DNA of 64,000 nt from Gracilaria vermiculophylla (lineage: Eukaryota; Rhodophyta; Florideophyceae; Gracilariales; Gracilariaceae), in NCBI GenBank assembly GCA_019155205.2, contig JAHNZQ020003146.1, positions 1,421,704 through 1,485,703 of the forward strand. Reading direction: 5' to 3'. The position numbers and the translations under genes were made by a program. The notes under the pieces were generated by a model. It did no database searches, was not told the DNA's origin, and was given only the letters and a program-made list of their open reading frames with translations. Numbering within the stretch: the stretch's first letter is position 1; every line of letters starts with the position of its first letter. Shown here in pieces: positions 45,696-55,944 of this stretch.

Positions 45696-46649
45696 TCACA
45701 CCGTTTGATACGACTTGCGCCATATTGTGATCTCTGACTGCTTAAAGTATCGACGATCAGTCTCGTCCACAAGAACAAGATTAAGGTAGTACTTGACAGA
45801 GAATTTGTTGTTGACCGACCTGTACGACGGTGTGAGCGCGCGACATGCGCCCAGGAACATGCGCACAGGGATGACCTCTCCCCGCACAGGCGCGCCGTCC
45901 ATCACCTCAAATTTCATCACAGTTTCTGTCTCGTTGTACACATTGGCGCCAGTTCCTGCGCTTTCGCGCTTGCGAATTTCCATTTCCATCCGCTTCAGGT
46001 TGATCCTCACCAGCATGAAGTAGATCCTTCCGATGACCAAATCGGTGAGGTGAAACTTGCTGCTGTGATACACGAATTCGATGTGCAACGAGTCTTCAAT
46101 GCCCACTTCCATGCGGATCTCCTGGTTTGAAGTCGGGTGCTCCACGAGATGCTGCACTGCAATGTCCAGCTCCTTGGTCTCGTCCTTGCTGTACTGCGAA
46201 CGCATGATGGACACGCGCAGGAAATAGCGCAACTTGACGTTGATTCCCGAGTAGGTGTCGTACGTCTTCTCAACGTTTGTGAACTCGAAGCGGTACTCCT
46301 TGGTGCCGGACAGCGTGCCCGGCTCATCGAGCAGGCGCTCCAGCGACGTGAACTCCTGCGAATTCTCCCGATCGTACACCATTTCAATGGTGCCGATGAA
46401 CTCGACCTTGATGCCGCGGTGCTGCAGCTGCTTGCCGTCCTTGAGCGACACGGCGACCTTGCCGCTCACGGTCTCGCTCTCGGTGAACAGCGGCAGCAGC
46501 ACGGCGCTCTCGGCGCCGCCCTTGGGGTTGGACAGCGCGCCGGCGCACGTCGCGCTCTGGTTGACGTAGCGCCGCGTGGCGGCGCCGTCCAAGTCGATGC
46601 GAATGTCGCACGGCGGCCCCAGCCCGATGAAGCCCAGCACAGCCGCCAT
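45696..46649 (-). CDS. VPS26: Retromer subunit VPS26
   Basis: 317 residues, intronless, family length. It carries the arrestin-like double beta-sandwich signatures of VPS26: GKVAVSLKDGKQLQHRGIKV, EFIGTIEMVYDRENSQEF, KTYDTYSGINVKLRYFLRV, MEVGIEDSLHIEFVYHSSKF, LVIGRIYFMLVRINLKRMEM and GEVIPVRMFL. VPS26 binds VPS35 and sorting nexins to retrieve cargo from endosomes to the Golgi. The start ATG is the first Met before a run of GC-rich non-conserved sequence, and MAAVLGFIGLGPPCDI fits the family N-terminus. It is convergent with the orphan membrane protein. Confidence 0.96.
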   Translation of the reverse strand: MAAVLGFIGLGPPCDIRIDLDGAATRRYVNQSATCAGALSNPKGGAESAVLLPLFTESETVSGKVAVSLKDGKQLQHRGIKVEFIGTIEMVYDRENSQEFTSLERLLDEPGTLSGTKEYRFEFTNVEKTYDTYSGINVKLRYFLRVSIMRSQYSKDETKELDIAVQHLVEHPTSNQEIRMEVGIEDSLHIEFVYHSSKFHLTDLVIGRIYFMLVRINLKRMEMEIRKRESAGTGANVYNETETVMKFEVMDGAPVRGEVIPVRMFLGACRALTPSYRSVNNKFSVKYYLNLVLVDETDRRYFKQSEITIWRKSYQTV

Positions 46650-47794
46650 GAGCAGCCGGCGCCGCGCGCGCCGCGGCAGCGCGCCGCAGAGCCCCTCCGA
46701 AGCGCGCGCGCACGCCGCGCAGCACAGCGTCGATGCGCGCGCCGCGTGCCGCAGCCACGCGCCCGCTCGCGCGCCGCGCGCGCGCCGCCAGCGCGAAAAC
46801 GCGCAGCGCTAAAAGCGCGACGCGCCGGCGCAGTGCTGCCGCGCAGCGCGCGCGGACGCGCGCGCGCTGCCGCGGCGCGCGGCGGAGGCGGCGCAGCGCG
46901 CGCGGGCCGCGCGGCCGCGGGGGGCGCGGGGGCCCCGGCGCGGGGCCGGCAGCCCCGGCGCGCGCGCGTCCGCGGCGCGCGCCACTGCTGCCCGAGCCTC
47001 GCCGCCGCCACTCGAGACGAACGCCGGGCGCGGGGCCCCCCCCCCCCGCGGTCAGTCGCGCAGCCAGTCGCGCAGCAGTTGGACCGTGTTTGTCCCGGCT
47101 CGGCCGGCGTCGCAGCGGCCTCCACCACATCGTCCGCCCTGCGCGCAACGGCGCGCAACGGCGCGCCCGAGCTCCTGCTGACGTCGGCGACGGCGTGTCA
47201 CCGTGCTGCCTCGACGCGTTCTCCTCGGCGTGCGGGCGACGCTCAGCGTTGGTTCACACCCGCCCCTCCGGCGTTCCACAGCTTTACAAGCACAGGCGCG
47301 TGTTCGGGTCCAAAGTGCGGCACCCGTGAGCGCGTAGTCGCTCCCGCTCACGAGTGCTCCAACACACAGTCGCCCCAGCAGCACGCCACATTCACTCGGC
47401 ACAAACACAATTGTAGTCGCTACCTCACGACTCTTCTTTAATGAGAAAGGCCCTCACCTCCATCACGCCGTCAAGCAGTGCAAAAGCCCTCGCATCTGCC
47501 CCAGCCACTCTTATCACGCTCAAACTAAACGTCAATAGCAGACCGTTGCAGGAACAAACCACAGAGCGCACCCAACTAACGTTATAAAAAATGACACCTA
47601 GTAAAACATACACCAACTTGAGAAAACTGGCTTCTTACCATACGCGACGACCAAATGTCTGTCAAAAGCATTGAAAATGAACAGAGCAACTCAAATGGGC
47701 ATCCCATCGCCCCTCATCATCAAACGTTCTACATCAAAACACAACAATCCCCCCCATCGCAAACTCTCACAGCTTCCATCGTACTTGACAGTAC
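46650..47794. other. Intergenic region between VPS26 and PP1
   Basis: About 1.1 kb, GC-rich near VPS26 and more balanced near PP1. It includes the VPS26 promoter and the PP1 3' flank. Open frames on both strands lack family resemblance. Confidence 0.5.
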
Positions 47795-49202
47795 TCATCG
47801 CTGTTGCTGATTGTATGCTTTGGCGTTAGGTTGCTTTTTCTCTGCCGGTTTCAGAATCTGGAAGCTGCACATCAAAGTCTCGTCCACGCTCATCATCGCC
47901 CCCGCATTGTCAAACTCGCCGCAGTAGTTGGGCGCCGAGAATATTGTTACCAGTCTTCGATCGCCAAAGAACTCGTACCCGTCTTCCACCACCTGGTGCG
48001 CACGGCAAACAAGGTCCAAGTCGAAGCGATTGAGGAACCTAGCCACAATGTCCGCACCAAAAGTAAACGAAACTCCTCGGTCATTTTCCCCCCACCCCTT
48101 GATATCCTTGTCAGGATCCGACCACAGCAGGTCACATAAAAGACCTTGATCTGGCACATCCGTGGGACGCATTATTCTTCTGATTTGCTCCATCGAGGTG
48201 TGATCTGGTGAGAGACCGCCATGAGTGCAGAAGATTTTTTCGTCCACAATGGCCGCCACGGGCAGACAGTTGAAAACATCGCAGAACGTCTTCCACAGCT
48301 TCACATTGTAGCGACGGCGACACTCGTCATAAAACCCGTAGATGCGGTTGATACTGGCGCACTCGTGGTTCCCCCGAAGAATGAAAAAGTTCTCTGGGTA
48401 GCGTACTTTGAACGCCAGCAGCAGACAAATCGTTTCTATAGATTGCCTTCCACGATCCACATAGTCACCCAGGAACAGATAGTTGGCATCGGGCGGAAAG
48501 CCGCCATATTCGAAAAGCCGGAGCAAGTCATGGTATTGGCCATGGATATCACCGCATATCTTGATGGGGGCATCAAGCTCAAGCAAGGGCATTTGCTGCA
48601 GAAAGACGGACCTTGCTTGCAGACACAACGTGCGGATTTCCGACTCCTCCAGATTGACTTGTCTTCCTGGGCGCTGGCCCCTGACCTAAGGATCGACGAC
48701 AAATCGGCACGAGGCGAAGCACAAGTTGAATGGTCAGGGCGGGCTGCGAGACGGGGAAAAGGGGGAAAAGCAACGTACCTCCAACAGTCTCTGAATAATA
48801 GAATCAAGATCGAGACTATCACGATCGTCAGCTGCATCTTTTGGGTTCTTGCCGCTGTGTATCGCATAAAAAAAAAGCACAAAACGCGCAAACACAAAGA
48901 ATGGTCAGAGGCTATGCGTCCAAGCAATGTGACACGGGGGAAAAAAGGGCAGAGGAGGAGCGGCCAGCATGGTGCGAGCGGTGCGATACGGCGAAAGGGG
49001 GAGCCAGAGGCGCAGCAGACGCGCACGTGCGCAGGGTGGCGGGGCGGCTCGAAGATCGGCGCGGCATGCGCGGGGGGCAGAAGCGCGAAGAGGCGGGCGA
49101 GGAGTGGTTGGGGGGGGGGAGGGGAGGGGGGGGGAGGGGCGGGGGGGGGGGAGGGCATGGAAATCAAACGTACCGCTTATTGTTGACATCCATGACATTC
49201 AT
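47795..49202 (-). CDS. Protein phosphatase PP1 catalytic subunit, three exons
   Basis: Exons 49202-49174, 48854-48779 and 48685-47795 join to 331 residues (29+76+891 bp). Intron 1 (319 bp) and intron 2 (93 bp) both start GTACGT and end CAG and TAG. The spliced N-terminus reads [20 protein letters not shown] then [20 protein letters not shown], as in PP1. Metal-binding motifs GDIHGQY, GDYVDRG and GNHECASI and the catalytic His contexts are intact. [20 protein letters not shown] is the PP1 beta12-beta13 loop rather than the PP2A form. It is a Ser/Thr phosphatase acting with regulatory subunits in cell cycle and metabolism. A second in-frame ATG three codons on (49193) could also serve. Exon joins were derived by hand from frame and splice signals. 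Confidence 0.95.
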
Positions 49203-51054
49203 TGCTGAGAAGAACGGCAGCGCGCAGAAGTAGAGCAAAACCAAGACGCAGCAGCTTGAACACGCTTGCACACGAAAGAGACGGGGGGGAGGGGGGGGGG
49301 ACTCGGCAAAGGGGCGCGAAGCGAGGGGAGAAAGGGGACACAAACACGCGGAGGCAGACAGACGGAGGAGGGCTCACGCTACGCGGGGCAACACGAGCTG
49401 CGCCAAAGCACAGCAAGCGGAACAAGCGGGAGGCTCGTCGTTACAAGCGGGAGCAAGGCGGGACGGGGCGGGGGATGAAGAAGGGGGCGGGGGGGTGGGG
49501 GAGTGGGCACGCGCTGAGGCGGGGGAGTGGAGGGGGGAGGAGAAGGGGCGTGGAAGGAGGGGACGGAGAAGCGGGATGGGCGCAGAGGTGGGATTGCACA
49601 GGGTGGTTGCACCAACGCGTGAGATGGGCAACGCGAAATGGCACGTCGTGTCAAGCTGTGTAGCGCGATACTTTTGTGTACAACTTGCGGCGGCGCAACT
49701 CGCCAAGCACAACGGCACGCAGCGTTTGTATTTCAAAGCAGTAGCGCGTGCTCGCCGCGGCGCGCGCGCGCCATTGGCTGCGCGCGCGCGGCGGGCCGCG
49801 CGAATAGGGCGCGCGGGGCGCGAGCGCCGGCGGCGCGGGCCGCGGCGCCGCCGCCGCGCGTGGCGCACAGCAGCGCGCGCCGCGGGAGCACGCGCGCGCC
49901 GCCGCGCGCCGCCGCCTCCTCGCGCCCCGCCACTCCTTCCACCGTGCGCGTCGGCGCCCCGCGGGTGTGCGCCGTCGCGCTTCCCTTCGCCCACTCCCCC
50001 CCTCCCCGCCGCGTCCGCTGGCGCACGCCCGCCGCTGTCTCGCGTGTCTGCTCGCAGCCTCCGCCGTGTTTCTCGTGCCAGCGACTCGTCGCCGTCACGA
50101 TTGCGCGCCGACGCACCACAAATGTGTCGTGCCCCGCACACTTTTGGCCATCGCGTTGTTCATGTTCGCGCCAGTGGCCTCGCGCTTGCCTCCTCCGCCC
50201 GTTCCCGTACGCCACCCGCTTTTTGTGCTCGCGCTGCCGTCGCTCAGCGCGGCGCGGCGTGCCTTTCCTACACCGCCGCATCAGCGACTGCTGCTCAGCA
50301 GCACATGTTGTACGCCCATCCCCTGCGGCGCTCAACTTGTCCTTCCGTGCGAAGCCTGCCCCAGCGTTCCACTGCGTTCCAGTCGCTGTCCAGCCCTTCA
50401 CATCGCCGCGCTCAGCAGGCGCCCCTGTCCACATACTTGCGCCGCAACACGCAGCCATTGCCTCGTGCCTTGTGCGCTCACGTCCTTTTGTCCTGCCGTC
50501 CACCGCAGCGCACCACGCATGCAGTGTTGAACGCCATCTTCTCAACCTCCCATGTCGCCCAACGCAATGCGCATCCACAAATTGTTGCGCTGCTACGTCG
50601 CCATGCAGGTGGCGCCTCTGTTCCCCTCGCAGTCTCTACGCTCAACAGCTACACGTTCTGTAACCACAGCCCCCCTTCGTACCACATCATCGACACCGGT
50701 AAATGCTGATATCATGTCCCACTCGCCAAAAATTCTCCCCGCCCTCTTCCTTTGGTCGCCAAACAACCTGCTAAGGTACTGTACTGTATTGCAGCGTGTG
50801 GCTTACCGTGCCCACAACGCCTGCCACACCACGCTGCCCAACGCACCAATCAAGCGGCACCCTTGTTGAGCAGCTGTTCCAGTTACGTAACGTGCTCCTC
50901 CGCGTATTCGAACACCAGCACATTACATCTCGCCACCGCCATACTGCCAAAGCGTTCAGCCGTGCCCGCTCTCGCCGTCACCGTGCTCTCTCTACCTCCG
51001 CCGCACCGCCACGTTCTTCCCCCCTGCGTCGTCAGGCTGCATAAATCACTCATC
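49203..51054. other. Divergent intergenic region between PP1 and the RNA methyltransferase
   Basis: 1.85 kb. The part up to about 49570 is strikingly purine/G-rich on the plus strand. A 404-codon open frame (49495-50709, plus) crosses the rest, but it is Arg/Ala/Pro/Ser low complexity without recognisable domains, so I do not call it a gene. It could be 5' leader or a fast-evolving gene. Confidence 0.4.
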
Positions 51055-52662
51055 ATGGACCCAGTCTCGGCGCTTCCCTCTTTTGCCACACCGCTCTCTG
51101 TCTCCGGCCCACCCCGCTCTACCTCCAACATCTCTTCACATCGCCCCCCACAATGTAATGCTGCCCCCGAGTCCACGAGAGCCACCTTGTTCACCACTGG
51201 AAAGAAATTGCTCTTACAGCCACAGCCAGCCCAAAATATCTCTCAACACCACACTCCCCGCTTTGTAGTCTGTCCACAATGCTCGTTTGCCTACGCTGCA
51301 AACGCCCTTCGTTGCCTCACCACCGTTCGATGTCCAAACTGCTCCAATGTATTCCAGGCAGCCCCCGCAGATCTGTTCGTCGCAGCCACCCCCACAGACA
51401 AGCCCTCTCTTCCCACCCAACTGCCGAGTGACCGCGTGTCCTGCAAGCACATGCCGTCATGTTCAGGATGTTCCGTCTCAACGCGCGCAGCCGAACCCCC
51501 CGTCCTGCGCGACGTTCGCGCATTTCTCCGTCGCTACGCACTGCGCTCCGTCCCCGCCCACATGCACTCCGTGCACCACTGGCGCACGCACGCCAAGCTG
51601 GCAGTGCGCCCGTCCGCCCGCGCGCGCATCGCCCTCGGCCTGTTTCGCGCCAACTCGCACCAGCTGCAGCCCATTCCGGAGTGCGCCGTGCACGCGCCGG
51701 AGATCAACGCCGCCGCCGCCCTCGTCGAGCACGTGCTCAATCGCTCCAATCTGCGCGCGTACAACGAGCACACCGCGTCGGGGCACTGTCGGTACGCCCT
51801 GTTTTCCGTGCACCGCCCGTCCAGAAAGGTGCAGCTCACCCTGGTGTGGAACGCCGCCTCCTGGAAGGACGCCAACCCGCAGGCAACGGCCCTCGCCGCC
51901 GAGCTCTGGCGCCGCGCCCCAAATCTGCTGCACTCGCTGTGGTTCAACTGGAACGCCAGTGCGGGCAACTCCATCGTCTGCCCCGAGGTCGAGCGCTTCT
52001 ACCACGCGCGCGGCGAGAAGGCGCTCGTCGAGACTGTGTGTGGCGTGAAGGTTGCGTTTCCGCCGTACGCGTTTCGGCAGGCGAATTTGGACGCTTTCGA
52101 GAAGCTTGTCTTGCCGACGTTGCTCTCTTACATACCAGTCGCAGCAAACGTGGTCGAGTTTTGCGCAGGTGTGGGTGTCATTGGACTGGCAGCGCTCAAG
52201 CATCGTCAGCTACAATCGCTAACTTCATCAGAGATAATGGACGGCGGGCAAAAGGCGTTTCTGGCAGCTCTAAGGCAGCTGCGAAAAGAGGGCGTCAAGG
52301 GGGACGCCAACTACATCGTCGGCAGCGACTCGGAAACAATACACATGGTGCAGCCCGAAACGCAGGTCGTGATAGTTGACCCCCCTCGCGGAGGTCTCAG
52401 TGAGGATGTTGTCGAGTTTCTGGCGTCCCCGGGAGAACTACATTCGCTCAACAGACTAGTTTATCTCAGCTGCGGATTTCCTGCCTTCAGAAAGGACGCC
52501 AGTCTCTTGCTGGAAGGCCAGTGGCGCCTGAAAGCTGCTCATGCGTTTATTCTGTTTCCCGGCAGTAACCACGTTGAGCTTCTGTGTATATTTGATCGAC
52601 AGAGAAAGAGAAACGCGAGACGTGACGCGGGCCATGACGCGAGGAGAAGAAACACGCGGTGA
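51055..52662 (+). CDS. TrmA/RlmD-like tRNA/rRNA (uracil-5-)-methyltransferase with N-terminal zinc ribbon
   Basis: 535 residues from ATG 51055 (the frame is open further upstream without conservation). Residues 1-68 are Ser/Pro-rich and could be a targeting region. Residues 71-102 hold a zinc ribbon with Cys73/76 and Cys93/96. Cys130, 136 and 139 in CKHMPSCSGC are three Cys of the RumA-type iron-sulfur site. The SAM domain has VVEFCAGVGVIGLAAL (motif I) and VIVDPPRGG. LVYLSCGFPAFRKD holds the catalytic Cys and NHVELLCIF the catalytic Glu context. It would methylate C5 of a uridine in rRNA or tRNA. The ribbon plus RumA layout is known from plant and algal homologues, often organellar. Confidence 0.85.
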   Translation: MDPVSALPSFATPLSVSGPPRSTSNISSHRPPQCNAAPESTRATLFTTGKKLLLQPQPAQNISQHHTPRFVVCPQCSFAYAANALRCLTTVRCPNCSNVFQAAPADLFVAATPTDKPSLPTQLPSDRVSCKHMPSCSGCSVSTRAAEPPVLRDVRAFLRRYALRSVPAHMHSVHHWRTHAKLAVRPSARARIALGLFRANSHQLQPIPECAVHAPEINAAAALVEHVLNRSNLRAYNEHTASGHCRYALFSVHRPSRKVQLTLVWNAASWKDANPQATALAAELWRRAPNLLHSLWFNWNASAGNSIVCPEVERFYHARGEKALVETVCGVKVAFPPYAFRQANLDAFEKLVLPTLLSYIPVAANVVEFCAGVGVIGLAALKHRQLQSLTSSEIMDGGQKAFLAALRQLRKEGVKGDANYIVGSDSETIHMVQPETQVVIVDPPRGGLSEDVVEFLASPGELHSLNRLVYLSCGFPAFRKDASLLLEGQWRLKAAHAFILFPGSNHVELLCIFDRQRKRNARRDAGHDARRRNTR

Positions 52663-53121
52663 AGCCGTATGTAAGTATGTTCAAATATGAAACCACTAAG
52701 CCAAGATAGACGGCCCCCCTTTACAAGGCGAGGGACGTAGGGTAGAAAAAAAATACTATGTCATTCTCATGAAAGCTAACTGAACCCGGTAGGCAATAAA
52801 TTCAATCCCCACCATATCGGGTACCATCAGGAAAGTTCGTTGATTTTGCTCGATGTGACATGCGTAAGTAGGGCATAAATGTGGAGGGAAGCCCAACGCT
52901 GACCAGGGAAAGAACATAATGCAAAGAGTGATTGTTGACACCCCTTTTCATTGTGAGCACAATTACTGGTCGACCCAAGAAATTCTTCATCGACGAATAC
53001 GCACGATCGAGTTCTTAAACAAGTACTCGAAAGAGAAACAAAGGTCACTTCATAGTGTCGTTAACTTCCACAAAATTATGGAGGGTGACCAATCCAGCTT
53101 CGGTCGTACCGTCTCTGACTG
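52663..53121. other. Intergenic region, convergent side
   Basis: 460 bp between the convergent methyltransferase and Mn-CDF genes. It has a short A run near 52745-52753. No gene seen. Confidence 0.5.
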
Positions 53122-54285
53122 TCAAATCTCTTTATGTTCAGTGTCTGGAGAATGAGAGGTCTCAAAATCAAGATGCACAAAACAGCGTTCGACCTCATCA
53201 AGCGTTTCTATACGAGTTTGTAAGCTTTCGCCAACGTCATGTGCTTCTCTTAGTGGCATTTGAGCCGGTAATGCGATGTCCACCTCAACGTATATGCCAT
53301 TACCCACATGATAGGCGCGTACAGTATCGACAAGAAGAATGCTAGAATCGTGATTGCACGCCACAAAGGTGATGAGGTTGAGAACATCGCGGTCGGCTGC
53401 TTTTCCGAGTAGCTGGTCGACGTGCCCCAGCGTGTGATGGACCCAGTTGCGAATTATAAGACACGAGATCATGATTCCGCCTATGGGATCAACCCACCAC
53501 AAAACATGCTGAGCGATAAGGACGGTGCAGAAACTGACGGAGTTTGCTAAACAATCATTGAAGTGATCCTCTGCAAGCGCTTTGACGGACATGTCCTCGA
53601 TCCGTGAACAATATATATACAAAGTGCCTTTGATGCACAGCGCGGAAAGTAAGACAGAGGCACTGGTGTATGTGAGACCTTGCAAAGGGGCAGACTGTGC
53701 TCCTTGAACTAAAGCAGAGATGGACTGCTCAAGCGTTATGAGCGTGGCAGCGGTCATGAGACAGGCCATTCCAATGACACCAAGCGGCTCCAAACGGGAT
53801 CTACCGACCGGGTATCGATGCTTGTCTCGTCTTCGTTTGACATACCAGGTAAATAGAATGACCAAGCCAGAAACGGTATCCAAAACTGCATCAAGAAAGA
53901 CGGCAAGCAAGGCCAGGGAGCGCGAAGACAAGAATGCATACAACTGACAAGCCATAAGCACGGCATTGGAAATATTAGAAGCTACAATGGCTCGTTGAAC
54001 AGCTCTCTCGTGGGCGCCGTCATCATCGTCGATTGGTTCTATGTGGTAGGAAGACACCTGACGGAATCGTTCCAATAGATCGTTTTGCCTTTCATAGAAG
54101 TCACGTACAGCATGGTTTGAGATGGTATCAAGTTCCTCTTGAGACTTGTACCCATGTCTCCACAATTCTGCCACCGAGTGATATTGTGCCGGCCACGAAG
54201 AGGACGAGAAGGTGACTGTGTGTCGAAGCAACGCGGTAGACTCGCCGGCCTCCGCGGCTTGAAGTTGGTTGTTGTGTCGGCTCAT
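53122..54285 (-). CDS. Mn-type cation diffusion facilitator (MTP8-11-like)
   Basis: 387 residues, intronless, with the ATG at 54285. The soluble N-terminus carries ERQNDLLERFRQVSSY, as in plant MTPs. About six membrane helices form the CDF fold (SNISNAVLMACQLYAFL, ALLAVFLDAVLDTVSGLVIL, LGVIGMACLMTAATLI, and on). Metal-site motifs are DAVLD (Asp132/136, TM2) and DHFND (Asp240/244, TM5). The DxxxD pair in both places is the mark of Mn-CDF transporters; Zn types have HxxxD in TM2 and TM5. The C-terminal domain (YVEVDIALPAQMPLREAHDV, VERCFVHLDFETSH) is the usual cytosolic ferredoxin-like module. It would export or compartmentalise Mn2+ into vacuole or Golgi. Confidence 0.92.
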   Translation of the reverse strand: MSRHNNQLQAAEAGESTALLRHTVTFSSSSWPAQYHSVAELWRHGYKSQEELDTISNHAVRDFYERQNDLLERFRQVSSYHIEPIDDDDGAHERAVQRAIVASNISNAVLMACQLYAFLSSRSLALLAVFLDAVLDTVSGLVILFTWYVKRRRDKHRYPVGRSRLEPLGVIGMACLMTAATLITLEQSISALVQGAQSAPLQGLTYTSASVLLSALCIKGTLYIYCSRIEDMSVKALAEDHFNDCLANSVSFCTVLIAQHVLWWVDPIGGIMISCLIIRNWVHHTLGHVDQLLGKAADRDVLNLITFVACNHDSSILLVDTVRAYHVGNGIYVEVDIALPAQMPLREAHDVGESLQTRIETLDEVERCFVHLDFETSHSPDTEHKEI

Positions 54286-55944
54286 CGCAGCGAAGTGGAA
54301 GGCAATGGAAGATGGCTACAAGGCGACGCAAGAACGTCCATGAACAGTGAGTGGTTCAGGTTGTGGATGTGAGGGCAAACACAGCAGCAAAGCGGCTCGA
54401 AGACAGCGGCGACGACGGCGTCGGGTGTCAATGACGCACGGTGCAGGGTTTGGGAGCGATACTGTATGGGTAGCGCGAGGCAGAGGACGGCAGCTGCTGA
54501 AGACTGCGTTGGCACGCTGTTTTACAGATCAAACCGCTGTCTGAAAACAACGCCTTTTTTGAACGGATACAGCTGTGTGAATATGAAGTCTTGTGGTTGT
54601 TGTGGTCGGAAGTTACGTTCGGGCTCTACCTACGGAGATACAGAATTTGTTCGACGCGCGCCGCTGGTTTGTGCACTGCTCTTCGTGTAAAGTAGGACTA
54701 CAGGAGAGCTACCGGCTCAAAGACATGGGTTGCAAAAGCGGCGGTGCGATGCGTCGCGTCGGGCGCATGTCTCCGCGTGCTGTGCGATGTTCATTGGTTG
54801 CGCCACTGCCTCCTCTCCTTCAGCAGCGTGTGCGCCTGATTGCCTGTCCTTTCTAGTACTTGTGTCGTCGGCCACTTCGATTGGCAAGACTGTCGACTTG
54901 GCCTGCCCGATTTTCGTGTGCAGTCCCAGCGCCGCAGTGAATGTGGGATGCAGCAACGTACCCAGGTTCCAGACAAAGGCTCTTCGAGGAACAGGCTTGC
55001 TGTAGCAGCCGGTTTTGCCCTCGTCGGCGGTGAAAAGTCCAGCTCGGCAGCCGTTGCCGCACCTGTCACTACTGTTGGCCCGCACGAGGAGCCGCTCACT
55101 GCTCGGCACGCAGCAAAATGTTGCCGCTATACCGCACCTAAGGCGAAGCTTTACGCGACGATAACTTGATAGCTGACACATTCCTCTTGCCCGCTTCTTG
55201 TCAATTTTTCGCCTGTGCGGAGTGCCAAAAAACTAAATGTCAATGGCACATAAGGTACGGGCAGATGCCGTTTGGTGAAAATGAAATCAGAGGCATGTGG
55301 TAAGCCAACCACGTTCGGCACAAACAAAGTTTTTCGTTCCTCCACTCGCTTTTGCGTGTTTTCAACACATCATTTTCTCGGCAGACTGAAAGCCGTCGCA
55401 GACGAGCTTTCTGTTCCCTGCCGTCCCACGTCCGACGACGGGACCATTTTAAACGCAGCGCCTCCCCACGCTTTCTGTTTGCCACACGTCCACCATCACT
55501 TTTCCCACGAAGCGTAGCTCGTAAACTTCGTTTGTCGGCCTCAAAATTAGTTTTAATGTGCGCGTTGATTCATGTGTCAAAAGCACGAGTGGCCACAAAT
55601 GACGAATGTGACGGTGGTCACATGTTCGAGTAGCACCTCTCCTTATAATGAAGGTCCTGCACATGTTTGACTGTTGTATGAGTTCTACTGGACGGTGCAA
55701 TGTTAAAAAACATGTTCAGGTAGAAAACAGAGTGGCACATTGGTATTCGCACGTTGCGACACGGTTGACGTTGAAATGTACTCATCTTCTTAATACGCGA
55801 AAGAAGGCTATTTACGAACGGTACCGTACCATGCTACGAATCTATTAATGAGTAATACTCTTAGTCGTGTCCCGAACGACGGGACACCGCACTTAACATC
55901 TGATACCAAGCAGCTACAGTGATGTCATCTACTACCCAGCCGTC
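54286..55944. other. Intergenic region between the Mn-CDF and globin genes
   Basis: 1.66 kb. Several overlapping short open frames lie between 54593 and 55181 on both strands. One plus frame (54791-55005) is Ala/Ser/Cys-rich. I see no family, splice logic or codon-bias contrast strong enough to call a gene. Confidence 0.4.

Noticed and set aside
54593..55181. Short overlapping ORFs as a small plastid or thylakoid protein gene
   Set aside because: Ala/Ser-rich stretches are suggestive, but neither a start context, domain nor consistent splicing could be shown.
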